Counted from the stretch's first letter, positions 1 to 9,492 are shown. The stretch is DNA of 64,000 nucleotides from Natronosalvus rutilus (GCF_024204665.1 NZ_CP100355.1:1155451-1219450), one strand, 5' to 3'. Numbers and translations are program-made. The notes: generated by a model from the letters alone, not told the origin.

Positions 1-1454
1 AGTATATGCGACTCGAGGCGATTCTCGGTGCGTTCGTCGTCGGTGTGTTGGTCGGCCAGGTGAAACGATTCAACTACCAGGTTCGACGGAGCTTCGAGAC
101 GATGACGCTCTCCATCTTCGCGCCGCTTTTCTTCGCCATCGCGGGCCTACGGATGGACGTGGCTGCACTGGCAGATCCGACCGTGTTCACCGTGGGGGTC
201 GTCGTCTTCGCAATCGCCTGTTTCGGTAAATTTAGCGGGACCATGGTCGGTTCGAGACTGGCCGGACTGTCGAGGTGGGAGGGGATCACGATCGGCGGCG
301 GCATGAACGCCCGTGGGGCGATGGAGATCGTTGTCGCCACGATCGGTCTCGGACTCGGTATCTTGACGACAAGCATGTACAGTATCATCGTCGCGGTCGC
401 CATTGCGACGTCGTTGATGGCGCCCGCTATCATGCGCTGGTCGATTCCGAAGATCGAGATGGGCGATGCGGAACGAAGGCGCATCGAGCGGGAGAAGTAT
501 CTGAAGGAGAGCTTCGTGAACAATCTTACGCGCGTTCTGTTGCCAACGCGAGGAACCGTCGACACACAGTACGCTGCCCGGCTCATCGGGCCGTTGTTCC
601 GGCCCCTCCGGACCGATCTGGACCTCCTCTACATCGACGGTTCCGACGCGTCGACTGCCGACAGTGGCTATGGCTGGATTGGCGGTCGTCTCTTTGGCCG
701 GAAAAAGACCGACTCGAAGACGACGGAGCAAGGCGAATCCGAATCGGCCGAACGCGTTCTCACGGGGCTCGAAGAGCGGCTAGGAGAACAAATGGGTTCG
801 ATCCGACGGCTCGTACGCAACGCTCCCGGTAGCGTGGCGGATACGATTCTCGAGAACGCGGACGTCAGGTACGATATGATCGTCGTCGGCGAACGGACCC
901 TCGGGAGCGATCCCGACGGGCCGCTGTTCAGCGAGACGATCGATCGCGTCATCCAGGAAATGCCGTGTCCAACGATGGTCGTCAGTACGTCCGAGAGCGT
1001 AAAGCGCGACCCAGGGCAGATAGACGAACCGATCCGGCGAATCCTCCTGCCGACGGTCGGGACTCAGGCTAGCCGCCACGCAGCTGAGGTGGCGTTCACG
1101 ATCGCAGCCGAGGAGAACGCTTTGGTCGAGATCGCACACGTGGTCGCTCGCCCAGGGTTGAGTGACCAGTTCGTCGATAGTCCCGACCTCACGAATCAGC
1201 TGGACATCGGCAATCGAATCGTCGACCGCGACGCAGAACTCGGGAGACGGCTCGGGGCGAAGGTCGTCACCACGGTTACGGTATCAGACAAACCTGGTGC
1301 GGAACTCGTCGACATCGCTGATCGAAACGGTGCTGACGTGATCGTGATGGGGACGAACACTCGACCCATTTCCCAGCGAGCATTCTTCGGTCCCAACGTC
1401 GAATACGTGGTCAACAACGCACCCTGTCCGGTGACAGTACTGAGTTCGATCTAA
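1..1454 (+). CDS. Na+/H+ antiporter (CPA2 type) with two universal stress domains, 5'-partial
   Basis: Seen: the reading frame is open through the left edge of the window, so the N-terminal membrane half is missing. The visible part starts with about five hydrophobic helices, including the glycine-rich GGGMNARGAMEIV stretch typical of the monovalent cation:proton antiporter-2 core. The remaining ~330 residues are soluble, with two universal stress protein (USP) units starting at NLTRVLLPT and PIRRILLPT. The second ends with VIVMGTN and a NAPCPVTVL strand. Known: haloarchaeal antiporters often carry C-terminal USP pairs that bind nucleotides and probably tune ion exchange. Inferred role: exchange of Na+ for H+ at the cytoplasmic membrane. 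A solitary IS-type hairpin follows the stop codon by about 13 bases. Confidence 0.88.
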   Translation, partial: YMRLEAILGAFVVGVLVGQVKRFNYQVRRSFETMTLSIFAPLFFAIAGLRMDVAALADPTVFTVGVVVFAIACFGKFSGTMVGSRLAGLSRWEGITIGGGMNARGAMEIVVATIGLGLGILTTSMYSIIVAVAIATSLMAPAIMRWSIPKIEMGDAERRRIEREKYLKESFVNNLTRVLLPTRGTVDTQYAARLIGPLFRPLRTDLDLLYIDGSDASTADSGYGWIGGRLFGRKKTDSKTTEQGESESAERVLTGLEERLGEQMGSIRRLVRNAPGSVADTILENADVRYDMIVVGERTLGSDPDGPLFSETIDRVIQEMPCPTMVVSTSESVKRDPGQIDEPIRRILLPTVGTQASRHAAEVAFTIAAEENALVEIAHVVARPGLSDQFVDSPDLTNQLDIGNRIVDRDAELGRRLGAKVVTTVTVSDKPGAELVDIADRNGADVIVMGTNTRPISQRAFFGPNVEYVVNNAPCPVTVLSSI

Positions 1455-1460
1455 CTGGAT

Positions 1461-1555
1461 GAACTAACCCTGCCTACTCACTCGGCTTCGCCTCGTTCCT
1501 TGAGGAAGGGGACTTAATGCCCTCTCCTTCAGTTAAAACCTATCAAATTGAGGGT
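1461..1555. repeat. solitary IS200/IS605-type (IS1341) end with nested hairpin
   Basis: The arms CCCTGCCT (1468-1475) and AGGAAGGGG (1503-1511) enclose a GGC-TTC-GCC mini-hairpin (1484-1492), followed by a GCCCTCTCCTTCAGTTAAAA tail. The same architecture and near-identical sequence bound the intact TnpB element at 33515-34945, and a third copy lies at 19664-19749. No transposase is attached here, so this is a solo end or a very short derivative. It begins a few bases after the antiporter stop and could also work as a transcription terminator. Confidence 0.7.
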
Positions 1556-1672
1556 TTTAACAGCGATGCTTACTCGTGACTGGGGGTTACATCTCGAGCA
1601 CGTCCCAGAATCACGATGTGAAACAGCGGCGTAGATTGAAGCAGGGCGACGGTGACGGATTCCCTGTATCGC

Positions 1673-1996
1673 ATGTCCGACGACGTGGAGTGGATGGACC
1701 CGTCCGATCGGCCAATCCTGGTCGAACTCGCGGCCCACCTCGGCTGGGTCACCACCGAGAGTCTCGCCCTCAACCTCCCGTACTCGGCGGCACACGTCAC
1801 CAACCGATGCCGAACGTTCGAGACGCACGGTCTGGCCGTCGCTCACGACGAGGCGACCGCCTACCGGAGTTCGAAACTGGGTCGTCGCCTGCTCTTCGAG
1901 AACGCTCCCATCGTGGAGTCTGCGGGAGACGGTGGCGAACGGACCGCAGACGGCGTGACGACGCTCGAGTTCACCGACGAAACGCTCGAGGAGTGA
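1673..1996 (+). CDS. small winged-helix transcriptional regulator (phiH1-repressor-like)
   Basis: A 107-residue acidic protein. Seen: an N-terminal block EWMDPSDRPILVEL, then a helix-turn-helix-like stretch (TTESLALNLPYSAAHVTNR) and a wing-like segment ending at SSKLGRRLLFE. The C-terminal ~35 residues are acidic and probably disordered. Known: this resembles haloarchaeal winged-helix repressors of the phiH1 type, which open with a similar W-M-x-x-x-D-x-x-I-L motif. I chose the ATG at 1673 over the GTG seven codons upstream because family members start just before this motif; a second ATG at 1694 is also possible. It stands alone between the antiporter and the cysteine-synthase gene, so its target is unknown. 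Confidence 0.75.
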   Translation: MSDDVEWMDPSDRPILVELAAHLGWVTTESLALNLPYSAAHVTNRCRTFETHGLAVAHDEATAYRSSKLGRRLLFENAPIVESAGDGGERTADGVTTLEFTDETLEE

Positions 1997-2350
1997 TCAC
2001 GACGGCCTGCTCGAGGACCGATGCCTCGCAGCGCCGGCGTCACCGACGCGCTTTGTGGAATCGTTCCCGAGGAATCGCTCGAGTTGTTCGTCGTCCTCCC
2101 GATGTTCGGCCTCCTGGTTTGTGTCCCCACACTCGGTCGTCTGTATCTGGCGACTGTTGGACGAGTCCTCGCTCGAGTCTCTCCATTAGTCTCCCCGTTG
2201 GGCGACTCCAGAGCAACTCGTGGTGCCACGTCCCCTGGTGCCTCGACTGCGTCGTCTGCTCCTCGATCCGATATTGACACCTATCCGTGTCCTCGGGTGC
2301 GAGAGGAGGTCTGGTTCTATTATACAATCCGACTTTACACTAAACTGAAC
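1997..2350. other. no convincing gene
   Basis: Open frames exist on both strands, but none has a recognisable domain or a consistently haloarchaeal composition. The + frame at 2021 is rich in Ser, Arg and Val with no acidic bias. One reverse frame (about 2000-2160) has an acidic stretch but no start codon, so it may be a worn gene fragment. Confidence 0.5.
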
Positions 2351-2352
2351 AC

Positions 2353-2366
2353 AATACTTAAATACG
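2353..2366 (+). promoter_or_regulatory. TATA box for the cysteine-synthase-like gene
   Basis: The sequence AATACTTAAATAC lies about 33-42 bases before the ATG at 2396. An archaeal TATA element at this distance predicts transcription starting only a few bases before the start codon, that is, a nearly leaderless mRNA. Confidence 0.6.
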
Positions 2367-2395
2367 AAATATGTGGTAGGAAACGCCCTAGGTAA

Positions 2396-3409
2396 ATGAC
2401 GGAACTTAATATATCACAGGCCAGCAGGGAGTCTGACTCACGGGACTTCCATTCTAGAGATATCACAGATCCCGTCCTGGCCAGGATTGGGAATACGAGC
2501 CTGCTTCCGTATCCCACGTCGCCCGCAGAGGGAAATATCAACGTAAAGGCTGAATTTGAGAACCCGACTGGCTCGATGAAAGATCGAATTGCGTTCGGGA
2601 TGGTCACGCTTCTCGAAAAGCGGGGTGTGATATCTCAGGGTGATCTTCTCGTCGAAGCCTCCTCCGGCAACACTGCCGGCGGGTTAGCACTCGTTGCGAA
2701 TCGACGTGACTACGATGCAGTCATCACTGCCCCGATCGAAAATAGCCCGCAAAAACTCGGCTACGTGGAGGCGCTGGGTGCGGAGCTCGTTGCCTGCCCT
2801 GACGTTTCTGCTGACGACGAGCGGTACTATCGTACAGAAGCCAAACGGATTGCCGAGGAGCGAAATGGCGTCTGGCTCGACCAGTACACGAATCAACTGA
2901 ATCCCGAAGTCCACTCACGATGGACTGGTCCCGAACTCACGGATCAATATCCCGATCTGACGCACGTGATCGCTCCGATGGGGACCGGGGGAACGATGTC
3001 CGGGATCGCGAAGTGGGTAAAGGAGTACGATTCGTCTATTACGACCATCGGGGTCGATGCGATCGAATCCAACATTAGCACCGCATTCGATGGAGAGACA
3101 GACGGCGAACACAGCACAGACGTCGAGGGCCTTGGAAAGGGGGAGAAATTACCGACGATGTGGTTCGAGTACATCGACGACGTCCGGAGCGTTTCTGACG
3201 CCGACTCGTTCCGTCAGGCACGCCGCGCTGCGAACGAACACGGGATACTGATCGGCGGTTCGTCGGGGGCTGCCCTCTTCGTTGCTCACGAGATCGCCAC
3301 GCAGGACCCCGATTCAGAAATTGCCGTACTGGCGTGTGATGGTGGAGAACAGTACTTTGATACGCTATTTGACGACGACTGGCTGGCCGACCGAGGCTAC
3401 GAGTTCTAG
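2396..3409 (+). CDS. PLP-dependent cysteine synthase / cystathionine beta-synthase family protein
   Basis: A 337-residue fold-type II PLP enzyme. Seen: the PLP lysine motif TGSMKDRIAFGM (about residue 63), the substrate/cofactor loop EASSGNTAGGLA, the PLP-phosphate glycine loop PMGTGGTMSGIAKW, and a late GGSSGAALF block. No CBS domain pair follows, so the length fits CysK-type enzymes. Known reaction of the family: beta-replacement on O-acetylserine, O-phosphoserine or serine with sulfide or homocysteine. Inferred: cytoplasmic cysteine or cystathionine formation. The first ~25 residues are polar and poorly conserved. The gene has its own promoter and converges with the surface-protein gene at 3473. 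Confidence 0.88.
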   Translation: MTELNISQASRESDSRDFHSRDITDPVLARIGNTSLLPYPTSPAEGNINVKAEFENPTGSMKDRIAFGMVTLLEKRGVISQGDLLVEASSGNTAGGLALVANRRDYDAVITAPIENSPQKLGYVEALGAELVACPDVSADDERYYRTEAKRIAEERNGVWLDQYTNQLNPEVHSRWTGPELTDQYPDLTHVIAPMGTGGTMSGIAKWVKEYDSSITTIGVDAIESNISTAFDGETDGEHSTDVEGLGKGEKLPTMWFEYIDDVRSVSDADSFRQARRAANEHGILIGGSSGAALFVAHEIATQDPDSEIAVLACDGGEQYFDTLFDDDWLADRGYEF

Positions 3410-3472
3410 TGGCCACCCGTCGCGGACATCCGCACCGACTGCTACACTCTTAGCAGGGTAGCCAAACGCGGC

Positions 3473-5911
3473 CTAGCTCGTATACCACTCCCAGCGCTCA
3501 GTGAGATCCTTACGAATGTGACCGGGGATCTCGTTCGGCTCGAGGCCGTGTTCATCCATGAGATACCACACGTAGAGCCCACCACCGAGCAGTGCGAGCA
3601 GGAGCAGACCCACTATGATGAGCAGCCACGTTGGCCAGCCGTCCTCATCAGGGGCGTCAGAGGCGGCTTCGATGACCATTTCGGTGGCCTCGCCGTCAAC
3701 AGTGAGACTCTGGGTGACCGTTTCGTACCCATCGGCCTCGATGGTCACCGTATACTCGCCGTTTTCGAGGTCGAACTTGGCATCGCCATCGGCGTTCGTC
3801 GTTGCCGTCTGATCGTCGATGGTCACCGTGGCGTCCCCGATCGGCTCGCCTTCGTTGTCCAGCACGGTGATCTCGACCTGATGGGTTTGTGCGCCCTTGT
3901 TGGGTGGGCTGCTGGCTTCCTCGACGGTCAGCGTCGCCGTCGTCGTATCCTCTAAGTCCTCGTCGGTGACGACCGTCAGTTCGACCTCGTACTCGCCTGG
4001 CTCGGGCGTGACTTCGACGGTTTCGCCATCGCCGAGCTTTTCGTTGTCGAGCTTCCACTCGTAGCCGACGATCTCGCCACTGCCGGGGTCGGAGCCGGTG
4101 GCTGAGAGTGTCGCCGTGTCACCGTCGGTGATCGTCGAATTTGGCTGGATCTCGATCTCGGCCGTTGGTCCCGTTGGTTCCGTTGGCTCGGACTCGGCTG
4201 TCTCCGCGACAGCGAAATACGAGAAGTGCGGCGTCTCGGCTTCGACGACCAACTGGCCATCGGCGCTATCGATGACGTCGGTCTCGAGTGCTTCCCACTC
4301 GTGTTTCTCTTCATTGTAGCGGAAGGCAGTCACCGCGTCCGTGTCGTATTTGCGGTCCGCATCGACGACGAACGTGATTGTGCCGGGCGTCGCTTCGTAG
4401 CCTTCAGAGACGGAGATCCGTTGGAGCGACAGGGCCTTCCCGGGCACGCTCTTGACGGCTTTCGGCGCGTTTTCGAGGTCGTACGCCTGGACGAGTACCT
4501 CGAGTTCGACGTCGGAATCGAAGACGACTGAGCGTACGGGCACCTGGTCGCCGAATCGGGCTACCGGGAGGCCGGTCTTCTCGTCGAAGAGCGCCGTCTG
4601 ATACTCGTGGCCGATCGCGATCGGGTCAGGCTCAACCGGCGGTGCTGGCGGGTCCTCTGGTGGTGCTGGCGGTCCTGGTGGTGCCGGTGGTCCCGGCGGT
4701 GGTGATCCGCCACTAGTCTCTTCGGTGAGGTCGACCGTTCCCGTATTCGTCTGGATCGCGTTTGTCGAAGGGTCAGTGGCGATATGGAGCCAGCGATACT
4801 CGCCTTGGGACCAGTCATCACGCGTCTCGACCTCGATGGTAGTATCCGCATTCGCTCCGGCGATCACCGTTGATGAGGCGTTGAGGACACTGTCGCCAGT
4901 GGGCTTCATCACGGGTCCATTCATATCTCCCGTGATGAAGTCGACGACCGTGTCGACACCCGTTGGTCCTGAAACCGACCGCTCATTATCGAGGTTATGG
5001 ACACCGTTTATCGTCGTAATATCGTGTTCGATCGTCACATCCTCGGCCGAGAAGTCACTCGTAATGGCTTCGGTGATATTCAGGACGAAGAAATTACTCT
5101 CCGAATTGAGCGTCGAGTCATCGTAGACCACGACCGTGTGTTCGAGGTTGTCGCCGAGGGTAGATGCATCGACGTCGAAGGAAAGGGTATCACCCGGGAG
5201 CGTCTCACTATCGTCGACGGTAACTGCTGACCGTTCATCCTGGACGGGGAGGACGTCAGCACCAACGACCGTCGTCTCGTCGACGATCTCGAGATTGCCG
5301 TCATCCTCGCGGAGCCCGTCGCCGGCAGCGGCAATCACCGTATAGACGCCTTCGCTGTCGGGCGTGAACGTGTGCGTGAACGTTTCGTCACTGAGGGACT
5401 CGTTCTCAAGCGTGAATGTCACGTTCTCGTTGGTGTTCAGCGACTCCAGCGTGTCTTCGGTAAACATCTCGTGGACATTACCGGTGGCGAGCTCGTCGAC
5501 GCCGTCTCCTCTGGTCTTGACTTTCAGCACCTGGATTTCTTCTCCCGTGTCGAAGGAACTCGAGGACTGGCCTTTGCTCGCGTCGAAGTGGACGTCGATA
5601 GCTTCACCTTTAGTAAAGGTGGTCAGGTTCGTTCTGAAGTCCGGATAGTCCTTCCCGCTCGGGCTATTGAGGTCCATCTGAAAGCCGACTGAAACGGCCT
5701 GTTCAGCAGTTGGATCGGCTCTGAGCGTGACTGGCGACCGGTCCCAGAGATAGACGTTATCGGCGACCTGAACGCGTTCGCTCGAATCGATTGCAGTCGA
5801 TGAGTTGGTTGCTTGTGTTGTCCCACCAACAGTCCCTATCGCCCCGGCTATCGGTGCGAGAGCGACCAAAAGGACAAGTAATAGAATACTTACTCTGCTG
5901 TGACCTTTCAT
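3473..5911 (-). CDS. large secreted, membrane-anchored surface protein (PGF-pre-PGF, PKD and carboxypeptidase-regulatory domains)
   Basis: An 812-residue protein with a clear Sec signal peptide (hydrophobic residues ~8-25, then a Thr/Ser-rich start). Residues ~30-400 form beta-rich repeats of unknown family. A proline hinge of PP and GPPAPP units follows, then a PGF-pre-PGF-like domain (about 430-575, ending in TPHFSYFAVAE). Next come a PKD-like domain (GSDPGSGEIVGYEWKLD) and a carboxypeptidase-regulatory/PEGA-type beta sandwich (about 690-755). One transmembrane helix (WLLIIVGLLLLALLGGG) is followed by ~35 cytoplasmic residues, so it is anchored by a true TM tail, not a PGF-CTERM. Inferred: an S-layer-associated adhesion or binding protein. 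The gene at 5965-7170 is transcribed the same way, 53 bases upstream. Confidence 0.82.
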   Translation of the reverse strand: MKGHSRVSILLLVLLVALAPIAGAIGTVGGTTQATNSSTAIDSSERVQVADNVYLWDRSPVTLRADPTAEQAVSVGFQMDLNSPSGKDYPDFRTNLTTFTKGEAIDVHFDASKGQSSSSFDTGEEIQVLKVKTRGDGVDELATGNVHEMFTEDTLESLNTNENVTFTLENESLSDETFTHTFTPDSEGVYTVIAAAGDGLREDDGNLEIVDETTVVGADVLPVQDERSAVTVDDSETLPGDTLSFDVDASTLGDNLEHTVVVYDDSTLNSESNFFVLNITEAITSDFSAEDVTIEHDITTINGVHNLDNERSVSGPTGVDTVVDFITGDMNGPVMKPTGDSVLNASSTVIAGANADTTIEVETRDDWSQGEYRWLHIATDPSTNAIQTNTGTVDLTEETSGGSPPPGPPAPPGPPAPPEDPPAPPVEPDPIAIGHEYQTALFDEKTGLPVARFGDQVPVRSVVFDSDVELEVLVQAYDLENAPKAVKSVPGKALSLQRISVSEGYEATPGTITFVVDADRKYDTDAVTAFRYNEEKHEWEALETDVIDSADGQLVVEAETPHFSYFAVAETAESEPTEPTGPTAEIEIQPNSTITDGDTATLSATGSDPGSGEIVGYEWKLDNEKLGDGETVEVTPEPGEYEVELTVVTDEDLEDTTTATLTVEEASSPPNKGAQTHQVEITVLDNEGEPIGDATVTIDDQTATTNADGDAKFDLENGEYTVTIEADGYETVTQSLTVDGEATEMVIEAASDAPDEDGWPTWLLIIVGLLLLALLGGGLYVWYLMDEHGLEPNEIPGHIRKDLTERWEWYTS

Positions 5912-5964
5912 AGTAGCAACTCAAACTCATAGGTGTTAATCCTTGCGACCACTGAATACTGAGT

Positions 5965-7170
5965 TCAGTGGGTCTGTCGCCTTTGTACTGCACCCAGCCC
6001 AAGGATGATTCCAATCAGTGTCAACACCCCACTCGGATTTCCGAGTTCATCTGACTCCGTTTCCGATTGCCCGTCGTTGGATCCGGTTTTGTTGGGTTTG
6101 AGGACGGTTGATTCATTGTCTGGTCGATCAGGTGTCGCTGTCGAGTTCTCTCCGTCCGGTGTCGATCCGTTTTCGGACTCGTTGGCCGTATTCTCCTCGC
6201 CTGGTTGTCCGTCATCGTCCTCCACTACCTCGTCGCCGGTGTCATTCGTGTTGTCCAGCTCGTCCCCCGAGTCAGTGCTCTCGTTGTCGTCTGAGCGGTC
6301 ATCGAGTTGCGTGTCCTCCTCCGTCTGATTCGTCTCCGGCTTCGTCGGTTCACTCTCGTCAACGTCGCCGCCACCGGTCGAACCGCCCGACCCTGGAGCC
6401 TCATCTGACCCACTTGACTCCTCGGTGATTGTCAGTTCGGGGCCGTCAGTGACGGCGATCGCCGTCGGGTACTCACCATCGGGATTCGATTCCATGACCC
6501 CGCCATAGAGTTCGTAAGTCCCCGCTCCGAGCGTTGCCGCATCGAGGGTTGCCTCGTACTCACCTGCTCCGGTGTGTTCGAGTGTCACCTCGGCCGCGTT
6601 TTCGCCATCCCAGAGGGCAACCGTTACTTCATCTGGACTATCGGAGAGCACTGGCTCGCCATCGACAACAATCGGTTCAACGGTCGCGGTGAGTTCGATG
6701 TCCTCAGTAGGCTCGATGCTAGACGGTGCCTTGAGGGAAATCTCATACCCCTGGATAACGACCGGGTGGACGGACCGACGTTCATTATCCCGAAGGGAGA
6801 GCAGGTACGTTCCGGGTTCGAGCGTCGTGGTATCGAGTGCATCATCAGCGGTGCCGAGCGTCACATGCATCGTTCCGCCGGTGTGGTCCCAGCCCTCCTT
6901 ATACTCGCTCTGACCGGCCTCGTTATAGAGATAGAGGCGGAATCCTGCAGGCGCACGCACAGTCGTCACAATTGGATCGCCGGGCTCGATCGCGGCGACT
7001 CCCTCGACGGGAAACGTTTCGCCCTCGATATCGACCGTCTGTGGAGGTGTCGCGATCGACTCCGCCACTGTGAGCTCGTAGCCCGCCCCGCCAACGGGAC
7101 CGGCGAGGGCGAGGCTCACCACGACGAGGAGGGCGGCCCCGATAGCCAGGGTGGAGGACCTGGGCTGCAT
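5965..7170 (-). CDS. secreted surface protein with acidic Ser/Asn-rich stalk and C-terminal membrane anchor
   Basis: A 401-residue protein. Seen: signal peptide (residues 1-29, ending near GPVGGAGYEL), two beta-rich domains (to about residue 245), then ~120 residues of low-complexity acidic stalk full of Asp, Glu, Asn, Ser and Thr with many N-x-S/T sequons. It ends in a hydrophobic helix (GVLTLIGIILGLGAV) capped by QRRQTH. The tail resembles archaeosortase sorting signals in layout, but the residues before the helix are NPSG rather than PGF, so processing is uncertain. The first domain resembles haloarchaeal surface modules with 'PGTYLLSL' style strands; no enzyme motif is visible. It is divergent from the surface protein at 7228, with only 57 bases between them. 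Confidence 0.75.
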   Translation of the reverse strand: MQPRSSTLAIGAALLVVVSLALAGPVGGAGYELTVAESIATPPQTVDIEGETFPVEGVAAIEPGDPIVTTVRAPAGFRLYLYNEAGQSEYKEGWDHTGGTMHVTLGTADDALDTTTLEPGTYLLSLRDNERRSVHPVVIQGYEISLKAPSSIEPTEDIELTATVEPIVVDGEPVLSDSPDEVTVALWDGENAAEVTLEHTGAGEYEATLDAATLGAGTYELYGGVMESNPDGEYPTAIAVTDGPELTITEESSGSDEAPGSGGSTGGGDVDESEPTKPETNQTEEDTQLDDRSDDNESTDSGDELDNTNDTGDEVVEDDDGQPGEENTANESENGSTPDGENSTATPDRPDNESTVLKPNKTGSNDGQSETESDELGNPSGVLTLIGIILGLGAVQRRQTH

Positions 7171-7227
7171 ACACCGTCATGGCCCACCGGTAATAAAAGC
7201 GTTCGCACTCAGTGACTGTTCTGTCGG

Positions 7228-9492
7228 ATGATCCGTTTGATCGCTATACTCGCTGGCGACACTCGCGTCCGAAATTCGACCGAAATCTCCGGCGCCCTCG
7301 AACTCGCCAATGGCGAAACGGCAGCTGGTGACACGATCCTCGTCTTCACCGACGATGGCTACCAAACGGTAACGATCGATGAACGTGGCGAGTACGCGTT
7401 GACGCTCCCCAGCCGAGTCGACCCGTACCAGCTCCAGTACTATCGCCATAGCAATCTCAGTGATATTACGCGCGACGGCTTCGTCGATATGTACGCCGTT
7501 GCCACCGTTCCCGGGGACACCGATTCCGCCCTCGAGACTACGCGGCTTCCCGAGGGTCATCTGGTCGATGTGACGGTCGTTGATGAGGGCGGTGACCCGG
7601 TCACCGGTGCGTGGACGAGGCTCTATCATAATAATACGGAGATGTATGCGAAGGCTGGCATCGCTAATCTCACAACCGAAAACGGGACAATCCAGTTCGG
7701 GGAGGAATCCGGCGTGGAGCTGAACGGTGCCGTCGACATTGTGGTTGAACCGCCCGAAGGGGACAACCGGTTCGTCAACCGGACGTACGAGCAGACGATC
7801 GAGGTCACGGATAACATGACCCCGGAGGTCGTCCTCGAAGAGAATACAACCGTCCCGCAGTTCGATGTCGATCCCACCGAACCTGATGTGAACGAGACGG
7901 TGACGTTTAACGCATCTGCGTCAATCGGGAATCTCACGGCCTACGAGTGGAACTTTGGTGACGGGGCCACCGCAACGGGCTCTGTCGTCACGCACTCGTT
8001 CGATACCATCGATACCTACGACGTCACGCTGACGGTGACGGACGATAACGGTACGACCAAGACGGTGACCGAGCCGGTGTCGGTCGGTGGCCATACCGCG
8101 ATTGAACACGGCGATGGGACCACCACGAGTGACAGTGGCGTCTACGCCGATGCACCGACTATTCGGACGACTGTACCCGATGCGACGGTCGAATTCGGTG
8201 GCGAAGCGAACACCACCTTCTGGATCAACAACACGAAAACCGGTGAGTCGGTGACCGTCACCGCAAACGAGAGTACAGTATCCGTTCCGGCCGACCGGAT
8301 CGCGTTCTTACTGTACAATTCCTCCGGTACCCTTCTTCCTGAAGAGGGGCTTTTCGTCGAGGCGATCGCCCCTGATGGCTCTGCCACCACGATACCAGTC
8401 GACGTTGATGGCGACCACGAAATGTTCGAGAACGCGAGTACGTTCTCGACGTACGAGATCTCCCTCGTCGATGCCGAACGTAACGTCCCCATCGGTACGA
8501 CTGACGAGCGGCTCATGGGTATTGGCTATGAAGCCACCCTCGAACAGGACAGCACCGATGGTGACATCAATGTCACAATTTCACGAGACAGTACCGTCGA
8601 CGAGTCCTGGAACGCGACCTTTGAGCTGATTAACGGAACCACCCACGAGCGGGTCCTCTCTCAGCCGGTCGAGCACGACGGTTCCGCCGGCGAGTTCGCG
8701 TTCACCGTTGATGCAGACACCCTCGATGACGGAGAGTATACGTGGCATCTGACCCTCGAGTCGTCCGACCAAGAGCCGGCTGTCCAACGTCTGCGCGACC
8801 AGGGGTTCGTCGTACAGACCGTAGAGGAAGACAAGTCCGATGACAGCGGGTCAGCTCCCTCCCCACCATCGATGCCCGCACCAACCCCGAGCGAACCGGC
8901 GAGTTTCGATCTCGGCGCGCTTGATCTGCCGACGACGGTCGAAGCGGGCGAGTCTATTCCGGTGAGCGTCCTGGTCGCCAATACCGGTGAGGAAGCCGGG
9001 ACAGCTGACGTGACGCTTACCCTTGACGACGAGGTCGTCGGCGAGGATACACTTGAGGTTGCGGCTGGTGCTAATGACACCCTCACGTTCGAGGTCACTG
9101 CCCCTGAGACGGCAGGTGAGGCCACCGTGACGATTCAGACGGCAGATGACGAAACCACGGCCACGGTGACCGTGACAGACGATGAGGACCCGGCTGAAGA
9201 GGATGACCCAGCAGACTCCGAGGACCCGGCTGACACTGACGAATCGGACGAGAATAACGATTCGGACGAAACGGACGACTCAGCCGACACCGATGAATCG
9301 GACGACGCTAATGAATCAGCCGAGACTAACGAATCGGCCGACGCTGACAACGATTCATCCGAGGCTGCTGACCAGGTTGATGAGGATCCGGTGAACGCCG
9401 ACGACGATACAGATACCGTCCCCGGATTCGGTGGCTTGAGTGCACTCGTTGCGATGCTGGCGGGTGCGTTGTTGATCGCCCGGCGACGCTAA
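7228..9492 (+). CDS. PGF-CTERM surface protein with PKD and CARDB-like domains, apparently lacking a signal peptide
   Basis: A 754-residue protein. Seen in order: a carboxypeptidase-regulatory-like domain (about 15-110), a PKD domain (about 210-285, with AYEWNFGDG), a PGF-pre-PGF-like domain (about 310-415, ending FSTYEISLV), a beta domain, a proline hinge, a CARDB-like Ig domain (about 555-650), an acidic repeat of Asp/Glu/Ser/Asn and a terminal VPGFGGLSALVAMLAGALLIARRR-type PGF-CTERM helix. The C-terminus is a textbook archaeosortase substrate, yet the N-terminus (MIRLIAILAGDTRVRN) is not a normal signal peptide. The frame is closed by a TGA at 7213-7215 and no alternative start exists. The 5' end may therefore have been lost by rearrangement. 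Confidence 0.75.
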   Translation: MIRLIAILAGDTRVRNSTEISGALELANGETAAGDTILVFTDDGYQTVTIDERGEYALTLPSRVDPYQLQYYRHSNLSDITRDGFVDMYAVATVPGDTDSALETTRLPEGHLVDVTVVDEGGDPVTGAWTRLYHNNTEMYAKAGIANLTTENGTIQFGEESGVELNGAVDIVVEPPEGDNRFVNRTYEQTIEVTDNMTPEVVLEENTTVPQFDVDPTEPDVNETVTFNASASIGNLTAYEWNFGDGATATGSVVTHSFDTIDTYDVTLTVTDDNGTTKTVTEPVSVGGHTAIEHGDGTTTSDSGVYADAPTIRTTVPDATVEFGGEANTTFWINNTKTGESVTVTANESTVSVPADRIAFLLYNSSGTLLPEEGLFVEAIAPDGSATTIPVDVDGDHEMFENASTFSTYEISLVDAERNVPIGTTDERLMGIGYEATLEQDSTDGDINVTISRDSTVDESWNATFELINGTTHERVLSQPVEHDGSAGEFAFTVDADTLDDGEYTWHLTLESSDQEPAVQRLRDQGFVVQTVEEDKSDDSGSAPSPPSMPAPTPSEPASFDLGALDLPTTVEAGESIPVSVLVANTGEEAGTADVTLTLDDEVVGEDTLEVAAGANDTLTFEVTAPETAGEATVTIQTADDETTATVTVTDDEDPAEEDDPADSEDPADTDESDENNDSDETDDSADTDESDDANESAETNESADADNDSSEAADQVDEDPVNADDDTDTVPGFGGLSALVAMLAGALLIARRR

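Noticed and set aside
74..731. Long reverse and alternative-frame ORFs over the antiporter
   Set aside because: They mirror the real gene in other frames; composition is Arg/Ser/His-rich, not acidic, and no domain is visible.
2021..2395. 124-residue + frame before the cysteine-synthase gene
   Set aside because: It would run across the TATA box of the next gene, with no domain and an unusual basic tail.
9180..9360. Repetitive GAC/GAA-rich DNA that could be taken for a tandem or CRISPR-like repeat
   Set aside because: It is the coding sequence of an acidic Asp/Glu/Ser stalk, with irregular unit length and no spacers.
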